A DNA stretch of 47,342 nucleotides from Gammaproteobacteria bacterium. Its GTDB lineage: Bacteria > Pseudomonadota > Gammaproteobacteria > DRLM01. Under the pieces are notes generated by a model. It saw only the letters and a program-made list of their open reading frames with translations. It made no database searches and had not been told where the DNA came from. The stretch covers positions 1-47,342 of the forward strand of contig JAHFRV010000022.1 of the NCBI GenBank assembly GCA_023266095.1. Direction: 5' to 3'. Position 1 is the stretch's first letter, and each line of letters begins with the position of its first letter. The translations under genes were made by a program, and so were the position numbers. This document shows positions 24,480-32,717 of this stretch, one piece after another.

Positions 24480-26839
24480 CATCGCCGCGCTATTCCACAC
24501 GCTCCTTTGAATGGTTTCGTTTCGCCCTTGCCCTGCAAGTGATAGTGGGAGCATTGGTCGTCGGCGACTGGTTATGGCGCGGCGATCAAGTGCTCTACGA
24601 CATGGGTTTGCGGCTAGCCAGCCGCCCGCCGCCGCCCGAGGTGGTGATCGCGGCCATCGATGAGGCCAGCCTGGCGCAAATCGGTCGCTGGCCCTGGCCG
24701 CGCGGTGTCGAGGCCGAGCTGGTGCGGCGGCTCAACGCCGCGGGCGCCAAGGCCATTGTCCTCGACATCCTCTTTGCCGAGCCTGATCACACCGACCCGC
24801 AGGCTGATCGACAACTCGCGGCCGCGATCAGGGACAGCGGACGGGTGATCTTGCCGGTAGTGATGGAGCAAGCGCGCCTCTCCGGACTGGCGAAGGAGAC
24901 CCTTCCGATACCCGAATTGGCAGCGGTCGCGACGCTGGGCCACGCCCATATCGAGTTGGATTACGACGGTATCGCGCGGCGGGTGTATCTGAAGGAGGGG
25001 CTGGGTACGCCCCACTGGCCGCATTTAGCCTTGGCCACGGCGCAGTTCATGGGCGCAGCGCAAGCTGACAAGCTGCAGGCGGCACATAATTCTCAGCCGC
25101 CCAGCGGCTCGCCGCTGGTGTGGGAGCGCGACGATGCAATACTGATCCCCTACTTCGGACCGCCCGGTCACTTCCCCCGCATTTCCTGTCAACAGATACT
25201 CAGCGGCGAATTCGCGCCCGACACCTTTCGCGGCAAGGTGGTGTTCGTCGGCGTCACCGCCGCCGGCCTGGGTGACGCCTTGCCCACGCCGCTATCGGGA
25301 TTCGGTCATGCCATGCCCGGCGTGGAGATACACGCCAACATCTATGCCGCCTTGCGCGAGGGGCCTGGGATAACCCAGGTTTCCGGGGCATGGTGTTATC
25401 TCGTCTCCGCGCTGCTGGTGTTGGCGCCGGCGTTGTGGCTGCCCAGATTGACACCCCGCCGCGCCTTGCTCGCCAGCGCCGGCTTGGTTCTCGGCACGCT
25501 GGTCATCAGTCTGGTGTTGATGCGTACGCAATGGCTGTGGTTTCCGCCCATCGCCGTGCTGTTTACCCTCGCGACCGCCTATCCCTTATGGAGCTGGCGC
25601 CGCCTCGAATACACCTTGCGTTATCTCGATGAAGAACTGGTCCGGCTGCGCGCCGAACCGGGCCTGGTGAAGGCACCGGAGATGAGTGAACGGCGGGTCG
25701 ATCCGCTGCATGCCCGGGTGCTGGCGGTACAGGGTGCCACCGCTCGGCTCCGCGCCATGCGCCGGTTCATCGCCGACAGTCTGGCGCAAATGCCCGATGG
25801 CGTGCTGGTAGTCGATGCCCAGGGCGCCGTGGCGCTGTCCAATCGCCAGGCGGCCCGTTATCTCGTCGCCGATCCTGCGCGTGATCTCAGCGGACTATCG
25901 TTACAGGGACTGCTGTCCGGCTTGGCGATCAACGAACCTCTCGATTGGAGCGAGCTATGCCGGCGCGCCCTGGCCGGAGATGAGGCGGCGTTGGCGGTGC
26001 AGGCGCGCCATGCGGGAGGCTGGGATATCCTGGTACACCTCGCACCGCTGCGAATGGCCGAGCAGCATGGTCAAGGCAAGATCGCCGGATTGATCGCCAA
26101 TCTTTCGGACATCAGCGAACTCAAGGCCAGCGAACGCAAGCGCGGCGAGTTGCTGGGTTTTCTATCCCACGATCTGCGCTCGCCTCTGGTATCAATCCTC
26201 GCTTTGCTGGAACTCTTGCGCAGCGGCAGCAACGCGGTCCATCTCGGCAGAGCCCTCGATAGCATTGAACAAAATGCGCGGCACACCTTGAATCTGGCGG
26301 AGGATTTCGTGCAACTTGCGCGTGCCGAGGCCCTGGGCGGCGAACAGCGACAAGAAGTCGACATGGCGGCAGTGGCCAGCGATGCCTTGGGCCAGGTGTG
26401 GGGCCGGGCCGTGGCGAAAGGCGTACGGCTCACCTCGCGCTTGCCCGAAACGCCCTTATGGGTGCGGGGTGATCCGGAGATGCTGGCACGCGCCGTGCTG
26501 AATCTACTCGATAACGCGGTGAAGTATGGACCGTCCTCCAGCGCGGTGGTAATGACCGTCGCGCAACAAGATGGTGCCGTGCGTTGCTGTGTGCGGGACC
26601 AGGGCGCGGGGATAGCGCCGCAAGACATCCCGCGGATATTCGATCGCTTCCAGCGCCTGACGCAAACGGGCGCTTCGCGGCAAACCGGCGTGGGTCTCGG
26701 ACTGGCCCTCGTCAAGACCGTCATGGATCATCACGGCGGCCGCGTCGAGGTTCACAGCAAGCCGGGACACGGCGCGGAATTTTGCCTGGTCCTGCCGCTC
26801 GTGACCGTAACCGAGCATGACGCCTCACCAGCCGTTTAG
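24476..26839 (+). CDS. CHASE2-domain sensor histidine kinase
   Basis: The GTG at 24476, overlapping the previous stop codon, is preferred (787 residues); a GTG at 24440 would add 12. After TM1 a periplasmic CHASE2 domain spans about 35-290 (VVIAAIDEASLAQIGRWPWP, FRGKVVFVGVTAAGLGDALP). Three further membrane segments (about 300-375) are followed by a PAS-like domain (about 415-530), a HisKA domain with H565 in FLSHDLRSPL, and an HATPase domain with N-box NLLDNAVKYGP, DQGAGIAP and GVGLGLALVK. CHASE2 senses extracytoplasmic cues of mostly unknown nature. It is the evident partner of the upstream response regulator and the LysM/FecR protein. Confidence 0.92.
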   Translation: MTSPRYSTRSFEWFRFALALQVIVGALVVGDWLWRGDQVLYDMGLRLASRPPPPEVVIAAIDEASLAQIGRWPWPRGVEAELVRRLNAAGAKAIVLDILFAEPDHTDPQADRQLAAAIRDSGRVILPVVMEQARLSGLAKETLPIPELAAVATLGHAHIELDYDGIARRVYLKEGLGTPHWPHLALATAQFMGAAQADKLQAAHNSQPPSGSPLVWERDDAILIPYFGPPGHFPRISCQQILSGEFAPDTFRGKVVFVGVTAAGLGDALPTPLSGFGHAMPGVEIHANIYAALREGPGITQVSGAWCYLVSALLVLAPALWLPRLTPRRALLASAGLVLGTLVISLVLMRTQWLWFPPIAVLFTLATAYPLWSWRRLEYTLRYLDEELVRLRAEPGLVKAPEMSERRVDPLHARVLAVQGATARLRAMRRFIADSLAQMPDGVLVVDAQGAVALSNRQAARYLVADPARDLSGLSLQGLLSGLAINEPLDWSELCRRALAGDEAALAVQARHAGGWDILVHLAPLRMAEQHGQGKIAGLIANLSDISELKASERKRGELLGFLSHDLRSPLVSILALLELLRSGSNAVHLGRALDSIEQNARHTLNLAEDFVQLARAEALGGEQRQEVDMAAVASDALGQVWGRAVAKGVRLTSRLPETPLWVRGDPEMLARAVLNLLDNAVKYGPSSSAVVMTVAQQDGAVRCCVRDQGAGIAPQDIPRIFDRFQRLTQTGASRQTGVGLGLALVKTVMDHHGGRVEVHSKPGHGAEFCLVLPLVTVTEHDASPAV

Positions 26840-26844
26840 AACGT

Positions 26845-26869
26845 AAAAAAAAGCCCCCGTAAAGGGGGC
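26845..26869 (-). terminator. Intrinsic terminator of mscL
   Basis: Read on the minus strand, GCCCCC-TTTAC-GGGGGC is followed by eight T residues. It lies 36-60 nt after the mscL stop and just after the convergent kinase gene. Confidence 0.85.
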
Positions 26870-26904
26870 AAAGGGGGGACCAGGGAAACTTGGGTGTAGA
26901 GAGC

Positions 26905-27303
26905 TTATCCTTTCAGGAGATCGCGAATTTCGGTGAGGAGTGTTTGCTCCGCGGAGGGCGGAGGCGGTGCGGCCGGCGCCGCTTCTTCCTTCTTCTTGAG
27001 CGAGTTCATACCCTTGATCACCATGAAGATCACGAAGGCGATGATGGTGAAATCCACTACGGTTTGGATAAATTTACCGTAATTCATGGTCACCGCCGCG
27101 GTCTCGCCAACCGCGTCCTTCAAGGTAATGGCCAGTTCACTAAAATTCACACCGCCGATCAGCAGGCCTATCGGCGGCATAATGACGTCCGCGACGAAGG
27201 ACGAGATGATCTTGCCGAAGGCGCCGCCGATGATGATGCCGACGGCCATGTCCATAACATTGCCCTTCATGGCGAAGGTTTTGAATTCTTGCATCATGCT
27301 CAT
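26905..27303 (-). CDS. mscL: Large-conductance mechanosensitive channel MscL
   Basis: The 132-residue homopentameric inner-membrane channel opens under membrane tension and releases solutes during osmotic downshock. It shows the conserved N-terminal helix and TM1 ([40 protein letters not shown]), TM2 ([19 protein letters not shown]) and a C-terminal cytoplasmic helix ([10 protein letters not shown]) after a Pro/Ala-rich linker. A GAGG site lies 8 nt before the start. It is 36 nt downstream of the DUF481 gene and probably co-transcribed with it, ending at the terminator at 26845-26869. Confidence 0.96.
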   Translation of the reverse strand: MSMMQEFKTFAMKGNVMDMAVGIIIGGAFGKIISSFVADVIMPPIGLLIGGVNFSELAITLKDAVGETAAVTMNYGKFIQTVVDFTIIAFVIFMVIKGMNSLKKKEEAAPAAPPPPSAEQTLLTEIRDLLKG

Positions 27304-27339
27304 AGCCTTATCCTCAATAAGTGGGCAGGTTCTGCCCAG

Positions 27340-28062
27340 TTAGAATCCATACACCAACGTCAACGCGGTTTCGCTGTCGGTCTTTTTCACGCCTACAGGC
27401 ACATCGGATATGTTGCGCACCGTCAGCGATGCCTTCATGGCGAGATTGTCAGCAACCTGGGCCTTGAGCGCCGTGACGGATTTGATGATGGTGGAGTCCT
27501 GACCGATATCGGCACTCAAATCCTCGGTGAAGGTGGCGGTACTACTGACTTTCCAGGCGAACAAACCCGCAATGCGGCCGATCAACTCATTATTCGAGTC
27601 GCCGTTCAGGAACTTGGTCTGGCGTGCGCCGGGACCGGCTTCCAGATCCAAGGTTATCGTGTCTCTATTTATTACCCGCCGACCGTAACCGATTACTTCA
27701 GTCGTGCGATAATCAAAACCGGCGAAACGGTCGTTTTCATAGCCAAGGCTGCCGAAGACGTAGCTCAGTGCATCCAATTTGTAATCGCTCTTTCCAGTAA
27801 CGGTATAGCGCTCGGCGGTAGTGACATCCTCACTCGACGAATTGAGAATCTCGATCTTGCCGGCATGACGCCATTGATCCCGTTCATAGGTGATACCACC
27901 GCGACCGGTAATCGATTGGGTCGAGGTATTACCGCTGGTCTTGACGATGCCGAGTTCCGCGTCGCCCTTCCAGGGTTTGGTGACGGCCTCGTCGGCGAAA
28001 CCGGGGCCGGCCATCGCCAGCAGCATCGCGCCGCCTATTACGTACTCATTTTTTAACGCCAT
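27340..28062 (-). CDS. DUF481 outer-membrane beta-barrel protein
   Basis: The start at 28062 follows AAGGAGAGATCAG and yields 240 residues with a signal peptide (cleavage near GFA-DE). The mature protein carries the DUF481 hallmark GDAELGIVKTSGNTSTQS and then alternating beta strands (YVFGSLGYENDRFAGFDYRT, LTLVYGF at the end, with terminal Phe). DUF481 proteins are predicted salt- or stress-related outer-membrane barrels of unknown function. Its pairing with mscL suggests an osmotic response link (inference). The palindrome TTAAC-TTTT-GTTAA lies about 185 nt upstream. Confidence 0.88.
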   Translation of the reverse strand: MALKNEYVIGGAMLLAMAGPGFADEAVTKPWKGDAELGIVKTSGNTSTQSITGRGGITYERDQWRHAGKIEILNSSSEDVTTAERYTVTGKSDYKLDALSYVFGSLGYENDRFAGFDYRTTEVIGYGRRVINRDTITLDLEAGPGARQTKFLNGDSNNELIGRIAGLFAWKVSSTATFTEDLSADIGQDSTIIKSVTALKAQVADNLAMKASLTVRNISDVPVGVKKTDSETALTLVYGF

Positions 28063-28311
28063 GCTGATCTCTCCTTGTAATCGAAAATTTGCGAAATTCA
28101 TGGGGCCTGATGACGGACCCGTCAGTGTCATCCTGTTTTGTCTGATGCGTCCTGCCTACTCTCCTCAAACGTAACCTGACTAACGATGACATCCAGGCGC
28201 AATCATAGTGACTGCCAAGATGCATGAATACACCCCGAATCCACATTTAACTTTTGTTAACAATTGCTCGGCGATGCATATCAAGGATAGAGAAGCATCC
28301 AGTCAATAGGA
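28063..28311. other. Upstream region of the DUF481 gene
   Basis: Non-coding as far as I can see. It contains the palindrome TTAAC-TTTT-GTTAA at 28247-28260. It is bounded on the right by a degraded transposase fragment. Confidence 0.45.
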
Positions 28312-28437
28312 CTAGATAGGCGTGAACCGCATATGAACCTTGGCCTTGATGACCAGGCGTGCACTGACCATTTTAGTCTTGCGTACGGAGAGATTGTCGG
28401 CGATGACGTGGAATGTTTTGTCGCGCGGAAGACCGGT
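28312..28437 (-). pseudogene. IS630-family transposase remnant
   Basis: On the minus strand an open stretch of about 41 codons between stop codons reads, in part, FHVIADNLSVRKTK and, further on, VHMRFTP. This matches the DDE-domain segment of IS630-type transposases, which contains a DN-x-S-x-HKT motif followed by a HFTP motif (here HKT has become RKT). It has no start codon, and the following SWLNQVE part is missing because a stop codon comes directly after FTPI. It is therefore a decayed internal fragment left from an insertion between lpxB and the DUF481 gene. Confidence 0.7.
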
Positions 28438-28454
28438 TCATCTATCGGTCATCA

Positions 28455-28502
28455 CTCAGAAGGTCATGAGATAAACGGTGGCTTCACTCATGACCTTCTG
28501 AG
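28455..28502. repeat. Perfect 16-bp inverted repeat at the lpxB 3' end
   Basis: CTCAGAAGGTCATGAG (28455-28470) and its exact reverse complement (28487-28502) are separated by 16 nt. The right arm carries the last codons and stop of lpxB. On the minus strand this forms a strong hairpin just at the lpxB stop; no T-tract follows. It sits beside the IS630 remnant, so it may be either a terminator-like stem or a scar of the insertion. Confidence 0.75.
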
Positions 28503-29630
28503 CAATAAACCCGCCACCGCTTCGGCGGCGCGCTGATCGGCATCTTGCCGCAAATTTAGATGAATCTCGCTAAAAGTCGCCGCGAGTTGCACGCGGCCCG
28601 GTTTATCATTCAATAAATGCACAACGGCGGCGGCTACATTGGCCGGCGTCGCCGCGTCCTGTATCAATTCCGGCACCAAGGCGCGGCCCGCCAACAAATT
28701 GGGCAACGAATAATGCGGCACCTTCACCAGCCGTTGCGCCAGCCAATAGGTGAACGGCGACAAACGGTAGGCCATCACCAGCGGACATTTGAGCAGCAAG
28801 GCTTCCAAGGTGGCGGTACCCGAGGCCACCATCACCGCGTCGGCGGCGGTGAGCACCCGGTGAGCCTTGCCCTGCACGATAGTCACCGGCAAGCGCGGCG
28901 CCAATGTCTGTAAGCGGGCAGCGAATAATTCCTGCGTGGCGGCTGTCGCCAACGGTGCGACGAAACGCAGTCCCGGCCGCCGCTCGGCGCACAAGCGCGC
29001 CGCTTCGATAAAGATTTCGCCCAAGGCCCGCACTTCACTCATGCGGCTGCCAGGCATGATCGCGACCACCTCGCCGTCCTGCGGCAAATGCAGTTCGGCG
29101 CGCGCGGCATGACGATCGGGAATTAGCGGCAAGGTATCGGCCAGCGGATGGCCGACATAACACACCGGGATGTGATGGGTCTCGTAAAAAACCGCCTCGA
29201 AGGGAAACAGGGTCAGCATCAAATCCACCGAGCGGGCGATTTTGGGCAAACGATATTGTCGCCACGCCCATACCGACGGACTGACGTAATGCACGGTGGG
29301 AATACCCGCCATTTTCAATTGGCGCTCCAGGCCCAGATTGAAATCCGGCGCATCGATACCAATGAACACGTCGGGTGGCTCGGCGAGAAAATGCCGCACC
29401 ACCGCCTTGCGGATGGCGAACAATTCGCGTAAATGCCCCAGTACTTCGGTAAGGCCCATGACCGCGAGTTTTTCCGAGGGAAACAGCGCCTCGCAACCGG
29501 CGGCGATCATGCGCGGGCCGGCGATGCCGGTGAATACAGCGGCGGGATAGCGTTGTTTGAGCGCGGCGATCAGACCGGCGCCGAGCAAATCGCCCGAGGC
29601 CTCGCCTGCGACTATGCCGATACGAATCAT
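28488..29630 (-). CDS. lpxB: Lipid-A-disaccharide synthase LpxB
   Basis: The 380-residue GT19 glycosyltransferase joins UDP-2,3-diacylglucosamine and lipid X to form the lipid A disaccharide at the inner face of the inner membrane. The N-terminal IGIVAGEASGDLLGAGLIAA motif, the central CYVGHPLADTLP and IMPGSR, and the C-terminal SGTATLEALL and NLLAGRALVPELIQ blocks are diagnostic, and the length matches E. coli LpxB. It is the last gene of the lipid A run, separated from lpxA by a 177-nt gap that holds a MITE-like repeat. Its final codons lie in a perfect inverted repeat. Confidence 0.96.
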   Translation of the reverse strand: MIRIGIVAGEASGDLLGAGLIAALKQRYPAAVFTGIAGPRMIAAGCEALFPSEKLAVMGLTEVLGHLRELFAIRKAVVRHFLAEPPDVFIGIDAPDFNLGLERQLKMAGIPTVHYVSPSVWAWRQYRLPKIARSVDLMLTLFPFEAVFYETHHIPVCYVGHPLADTLPLIPDRHAARAELHLPQDGEVVAIMPGSRMSEVRALGEIFIEAARLCAERRPGLRFVAPLATAATQELFAARLQTLAPRLPVTIVQGKAHRVLTAADAVMVASGTATLEALLLKCPLVMAYRLSPFTYWLAQRLVKVPHYSLPNLLAGRALVPELIQDAATPANVAAAVVHLLNDKPGRVQLAATFSEIHLNLRQDADQRAAEAVAGLLLRRS

Positions 29631-29647
29631 CCTAAAAGCCGCGGATG

Positions 29648-29783
29648 CAAACCACGGAGTTCACCGTGGACACGGAGAATCAGGATATTGTGGCATTGGG
29701 CAAGCTCACCTGTTGAGTAACTTCGGCAAGGGCGCGCAGCCGTTGATTTTCCTCCGTGATCTCTGTGGCCTCTATGGTCAACT
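29648..29783. repeat. MITE-like element between lpxA and lpxB
   Basis: The left end AACCACGGAGTTCACCG...GACACGGAGAATC (29649-29681) and the right end (29745-29783, reverse complement beginning GACCATAGAGGCCACAGAG) form an imperfect terminal inverted repeat. The CCACNGAGNNCAC...CACGGAG wording is like a dispersed intergenic repeat I recall from many environmental proteobacteria. It carries no gene. It interrupts what is usually a tight lpxA-lpxB junction. Confidence 0.6.
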
Positions 29784-29807
29784 GCTTTTTCAGGATCATG
29801 AACGGCT

Positions 29808-30578
29808 TTAACGGATGATGCCGCGGCTGGATTTTTCCAGAAAGCGGATCATCTCGCCTACCTCGGGCGTCTCCTCGGCCAAGATGCGCATCTGTTCCAT
29901 CGCATCTTTCAAAATGAGATTGGAGCGATAGAGAAATTTATAGGCGCGGCGCAACTGGGCGATGGTCTCGCTGCTGAAACCGCGGCGACGCAGGCCTTCG
30001 ACGTTGAGGCCGTGCGGCGCGGCGGGATGACCGGCGACCATCACATAAGGCGGTACGTCCTTGGTGATGCCGCTACCGAAGGCGGTGAAACTGTGAGCGC
30101 CCAGGGTGCAGAATTGGTGCACTTGAGTGAAGCCGCCGAGTATCACCTGGTCTTCCACCACCACGTGACCGGCCAACGAGGCATTGTTGGCGAAGATGGT
30201 CTGATTGCCGATCAGGCAATCGTGCGCGAGATGAACGTAGGCCATGATCCAGTTGTCGTGACCGAGACGGGTGACGCCGCCGCCTTGAACGGTACCGCGA
30301 TTGAAAGTGCAGAATTCACGGATGACGTTGCGGTCGCCGATCTCCAGCAAAGTGGGCTCGCCTAGATATTTCTTATCCTGCGGCATCTCGCCCAATGACG
30401 AGAACTGGAAAATTTTATTGTCGCGGCCGATGCGGGTGGGACCGTTGATGACCACGTGTGGACCCACCCAGGTACCCGCGCCGATGACCACCTCGGGACC
30501 GATGATGGAATACGGCCCGATGTGCACATCCCCCGCCAACTCGGCCTTGGGATCGATAATCGCGCGCGGATCGATCAA
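29808..30578 (-). CDS. lpxA: UDP-N-acetylglucosamine acyltransferase LpxA
   Basis: LpxA performs the first acylation of lipid A synthesis, from hydroxyacyl-ACP to UDP-GlcNAc. It is a left-handed beta-helix of hexapeptide repeats ([18 protein letters not shown]) with the catalytic His in [10 protein letters not shown] and the RGTVQGGG and QVHQF motifs; the C-terminal helical part ends SSRGIIR as in E. coli. The TTG at 30578, overlapping the fabZ stop (TTGA), gives a 256-residue protein whose [10 protein letters not shown] start aligns with the E. coli N-terminus. An upstream GTG at 30602 would add eight residues. Translation is presumably coupled to fabZ. Confidence 0.95.
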   Translation of the reverse strand: MIDPRAIIDPKAELAGDVHIGPYSIIGPEVVIGAGTWVGPHVVINGPTRIGRDNKIFQFSSLGEMPQDKKYLGEPTLLEIGDRNVIREFCTFNRGTVQGGGVTRLGHDNWIMAYVHLAHDCLIGNQTIFANNASLAGHVVVEDQVILGGFTQVHQFCTLGAHSFTAFGSGITKDVPPYVMVAGHPAAPHGLNVEGLRRRGFSSETIAQLRRAYKFLYRSNLILKDAMEQMRILAEETPEVGEMIRFLEKSSRGIIR

Positions 30579-31099
30579 ACTGCCACTTCCCGGTGGGCGC
30601 ACATCAAATCGGCGCTGGCCGCGATCCGGCCGTCCACTTTCACTTCGCCGCTGAATTTCCAGACACCGCGCATGGCCCGCGTCAGCTTGACCTCGAGGAT
30701 CATTTGATCGCCGGGTTCGACCGGTTGCTTGAAGCGGGCATTGTCGATGGCAGCGAGATAATAGGTTGAACCGCTGGCGGGCGTGGTCTGCGCGGTTTTA
30801 AATGCCAGAATCCCGGTGGCCTGCGCCAAGGCTTCGAGGATCAATACACCGGGCATCACCGGTCGGCGCGGAAAATGGCCGGTGAAGTAGTGTTCGTTGA
30901 AGGTAACATTTTTCAGCGCCACCAGTGATTCACCCGGTGTATAGCTCAACACCCGGTCGATCAGCAAAAACGGATAGCGGTGGGGCAGGTATTTCAACAC
31001 CTCGTGAATATCCATCGCACAGCCCGCGCCCGCGACGCCTTTCGCTTCCCCGGCCCCGCATTCCGCTTCGCCGTTTTTCAGCGGTACTTCATCTGTCAT
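30575..31099 (-). CDS. fabZ: 3-hydroxyacyl-ACP dehydratase FabZ
   Basis: FabZ dehydrates 3-hydroxyacyl-ACP in type II fatty acid synthesis and competes with LpxA/LpxD for hydroxymyristoyl-ACP. The hot-dog core contains the catalytic His in [13 protein letters not shown] and the catalytic Glu in [20 protein letters not shown]. At 174 residues it is longer than E. coli FabZ (151): an unusual N-terminal extension rich in Gly, Ala, Glu and Cys precedes [15 protein letters not shown]. The first ATG has an AAGGA site, so the extension looks translated; the internal ATG at 31015 is the conventional start. It lies between lpxD and lpxA. Confidence 0.94.
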   Translation of the reverse strand: MTDEVPLKNGEAECGAGEAKGVAGAGCAMDIHEVLKYLPHRYPFLLIDRVLSYTPGESLVALKNVTFNEHYFTGHFPRRPVMPGVLILEALAQATGILAFKTAQTTPASGSTYYLAAIDNARFKQPVEPGDQMILEVKLTRAMRGVWKFSGEVKVDGRIAASADLMCAHREVAV

Positions 31100-31123
31100 G
31101 GTAATGATCCTTGAACTGAAATC

Positions 31124-32149
31124 TCATTCGCCATCGCGCTCTTTGGAAATTTTTTCCAAACGCCGCAGACGACGCGCCATATCATCGAGCTGATGAAACC
31201 GCGCATAATTTTTCCGCCAGTCACGATTGGGCTCCAGCGGTGTGCCCGAGGAATACAAGCCGGGTTCGCGGATGGAATGCGCGACGAAGGACATGCCGGT
31301 GATATGCACGTCATCCGCGATCTCGGTGTGTCCGACGATGCCCACGCCACCGCCGATGGTGCAGCGTGCGCCGATCCTGGCGCTGCCGGCGATCCCCGTG
31401 CAACCGGCAATCGCGGTGTGCGCACCAATGTGCACATTGTGAGCCACTTGAATCTGATTATCCAGCTTGACCCCGTCCTCGATGACGGTATCGTCCAGGC
31501 TGCCCCGGTCGATAGTGGTATTGGCGCCGATCTCCACATCGTCGCCGATGGTGACGGCGCCCAGCTGCGGCACCTTCACCCATAGCCCACCGGCGTTAGC
31601 GAAACCGAAACCGTCGCTGCCGATGACCACTCCCGGATGAATCACCGCGCGTTTACCGATACGGGTGCGCTCACCGACCGAGACATTGGCCAGCAAACGG
31701 CTGCCTTCACCGATGACGCTGCCGCGCGCGACCACGCAACCGGGACCGATGGTCGCCCCGGCGGCGATCTGCACCTGTTCTTCGATCACTGCATTGGCAT
31801 CGATCCAGGCGCTGGGATGCACATCGCTGGCAGGGTGGATCACCGCGCGCGGATGACGGCCCTCGGCGCGCGGACGGACCGGCACCAGTAAGGCGGCGAT
31901 CCGGGCATAGGCTAGGTAGGGATCGCTCGCCACCAAAGCATGGGTGGCACAACCGTCCAAGTAATCTTCGGAGAGTATCACCGCCGACGCCGCGGTCGCG
32001 GGGAGATGTTTGGCATAACGCGGATTGGATAAAAAGGAAATGTCGCCGGCCCGGGCGTTTTGCAGGGTAGCCACTCCGCTGATGACGCAGCCTGTATCGC
32101 CGCGGACACGACCGTCGACGTATTCGGCCAGCTGACCCAAGGTCGACAT
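31124..32149 (-). CDS. lpxD: UDP-3-O-acylglucosamine N-acyltransferase LpxD
   Basis: LpxD transfers the N-linked hydroxyacyl chain in the third step of lipid A synthesis. ATG 32149 (after GGGG) gives 341 residues, the same length as E. coli LpxD; a TTG at 32155 is possible. An N-terminal uridine-binding domain (about 1-100) precedes hexapeptide repeats (RIGKRAVIHPGVVIGSDGFG, NVHIGAHTAIAGCTGIAG) containing the catalytic His region, and a C-terminal helix (HQLDDMARRLRRLEKI). It lies between skp and fabZ, the standard order. Confidence 0.96.
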   Translation of the reverse strand: MSTLGQLAEYVDGRVRGDTGCVISGVATLQNARAGDISFLSNPRYAKHLPATAASAVILSEDYLDGCATHALVASDPYLAYARIAALLVPVRPRAEGRHPRAVIHPASDVHPSAWIDANAVIEEQVQIAAGATIGPGCVVARGSVIGEGSRLLANVSVGERTRIGKRAVIHPGVVIGSDGFGFANAGGLWVKVPQLGAVTIGDDVEIGANTTIDRGSLDDTVIEDGVKLDNQIQVAHNVHIGAHTAIAGCTGIAGSARIGARCTIGGGVGIVGHTEIADDVHITGMSFVAHSIREPGLYSSGTPLEPNRDWRKNYARFHQLDDMARRLRRLEKISKERDGE

Positions 32150-32166
32150 CGGCAATCCCCGGCCTG

Positions 32167-32691
32167 TTATTTGTTCTTAACCGCCGCGCCACCCGCGGAA
32201 GCACGCAGTTTCTCCAACACCTTTTCGGTGAGGTCGATGGTAGTGCTGGCGTAGGCGATCCCTTCGTAAACGATCAGATCGTAACCCTGTTCTTTACCGA
32301 TTTTCTCGATGGCCTGCTGCACGAATTCCAACAGCTTGCCGATCTCCTCGTTACGGCGCAGATTGAGATCCTCGCGAAACTCGCCGGCGGTGCGGCGCAA
32401 ATCGCGCTTCAGAACATCGACATCCCGTTCCACCCGGCGCCGTTCGCTTTCGCTCATCACCGCACCGTCGCGGGTCAGTTGATCTTCCATCTGCTTAAGT
32501 TTTTTCTGGCCGCTCTGCAATTCGACTTCTTTGGCTGAAAATTCTTCCTTAAGCCGTTTGGAAACCTCGTTGGCTTGCGGTGATTCCTCCAGCAGACGCG
32601 CCGCATTGACGTAGCCGATTTTCAGGTCGGCGCCCAACGCCGGCGCCATCGCCGCCAGCATCCCCATTAACAACCAAATCCGTTTCACCAT
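32167..32691 (-). CDS. skp: OmpH/Skp-family periplasmic chaperone
   Basis: Skp binds unfolded outer-membrane proteins after secretion. ATG 32691 yields 174 residues with a signal peptide (cleavage near LGA-DL). The mature protein opens with KIGYVNAARLLEESPQANEV and continues as long charged coiled-coil helices (KEVELQSGQKKLKQMEDQLT) that form the tentacles, closing with DLIVYEGIAYASTTIDLTEK. It sits between bamA, whose product it feeds, and lpxD, as in most gammaproteobacteria. Alternative non-ATG starts up to 32703 are possible. Confidence 0.93.
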   Translation of the reverse strand: MVKRIWLLMGMLAAMAPALGADLKIGYVNAARLLEESPQANEVSKRLKEEFSAKEVELQSGQKKLKQMEDQLTRDGAVMSESERRRVERDVDVLKRDLRRTAGEFREDLNLRRNEEIGKLLEFVQQAIEKIGKEQGYDLIVYEGIAYASTTIDLTEKVLEKLRASAGGAAVKNK

Positions 32692-32717
32692 CACGATCAA
32701 CACTCTCTCTTGAATGA

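Noticed and set aside
28333-28536. Plus-strand 67-residue open frame
   Set aside because: It is the complement of the IS630 transposase remnant and of the lpxB end; the minus strand gives recognisable protein motifs and this strand does not.
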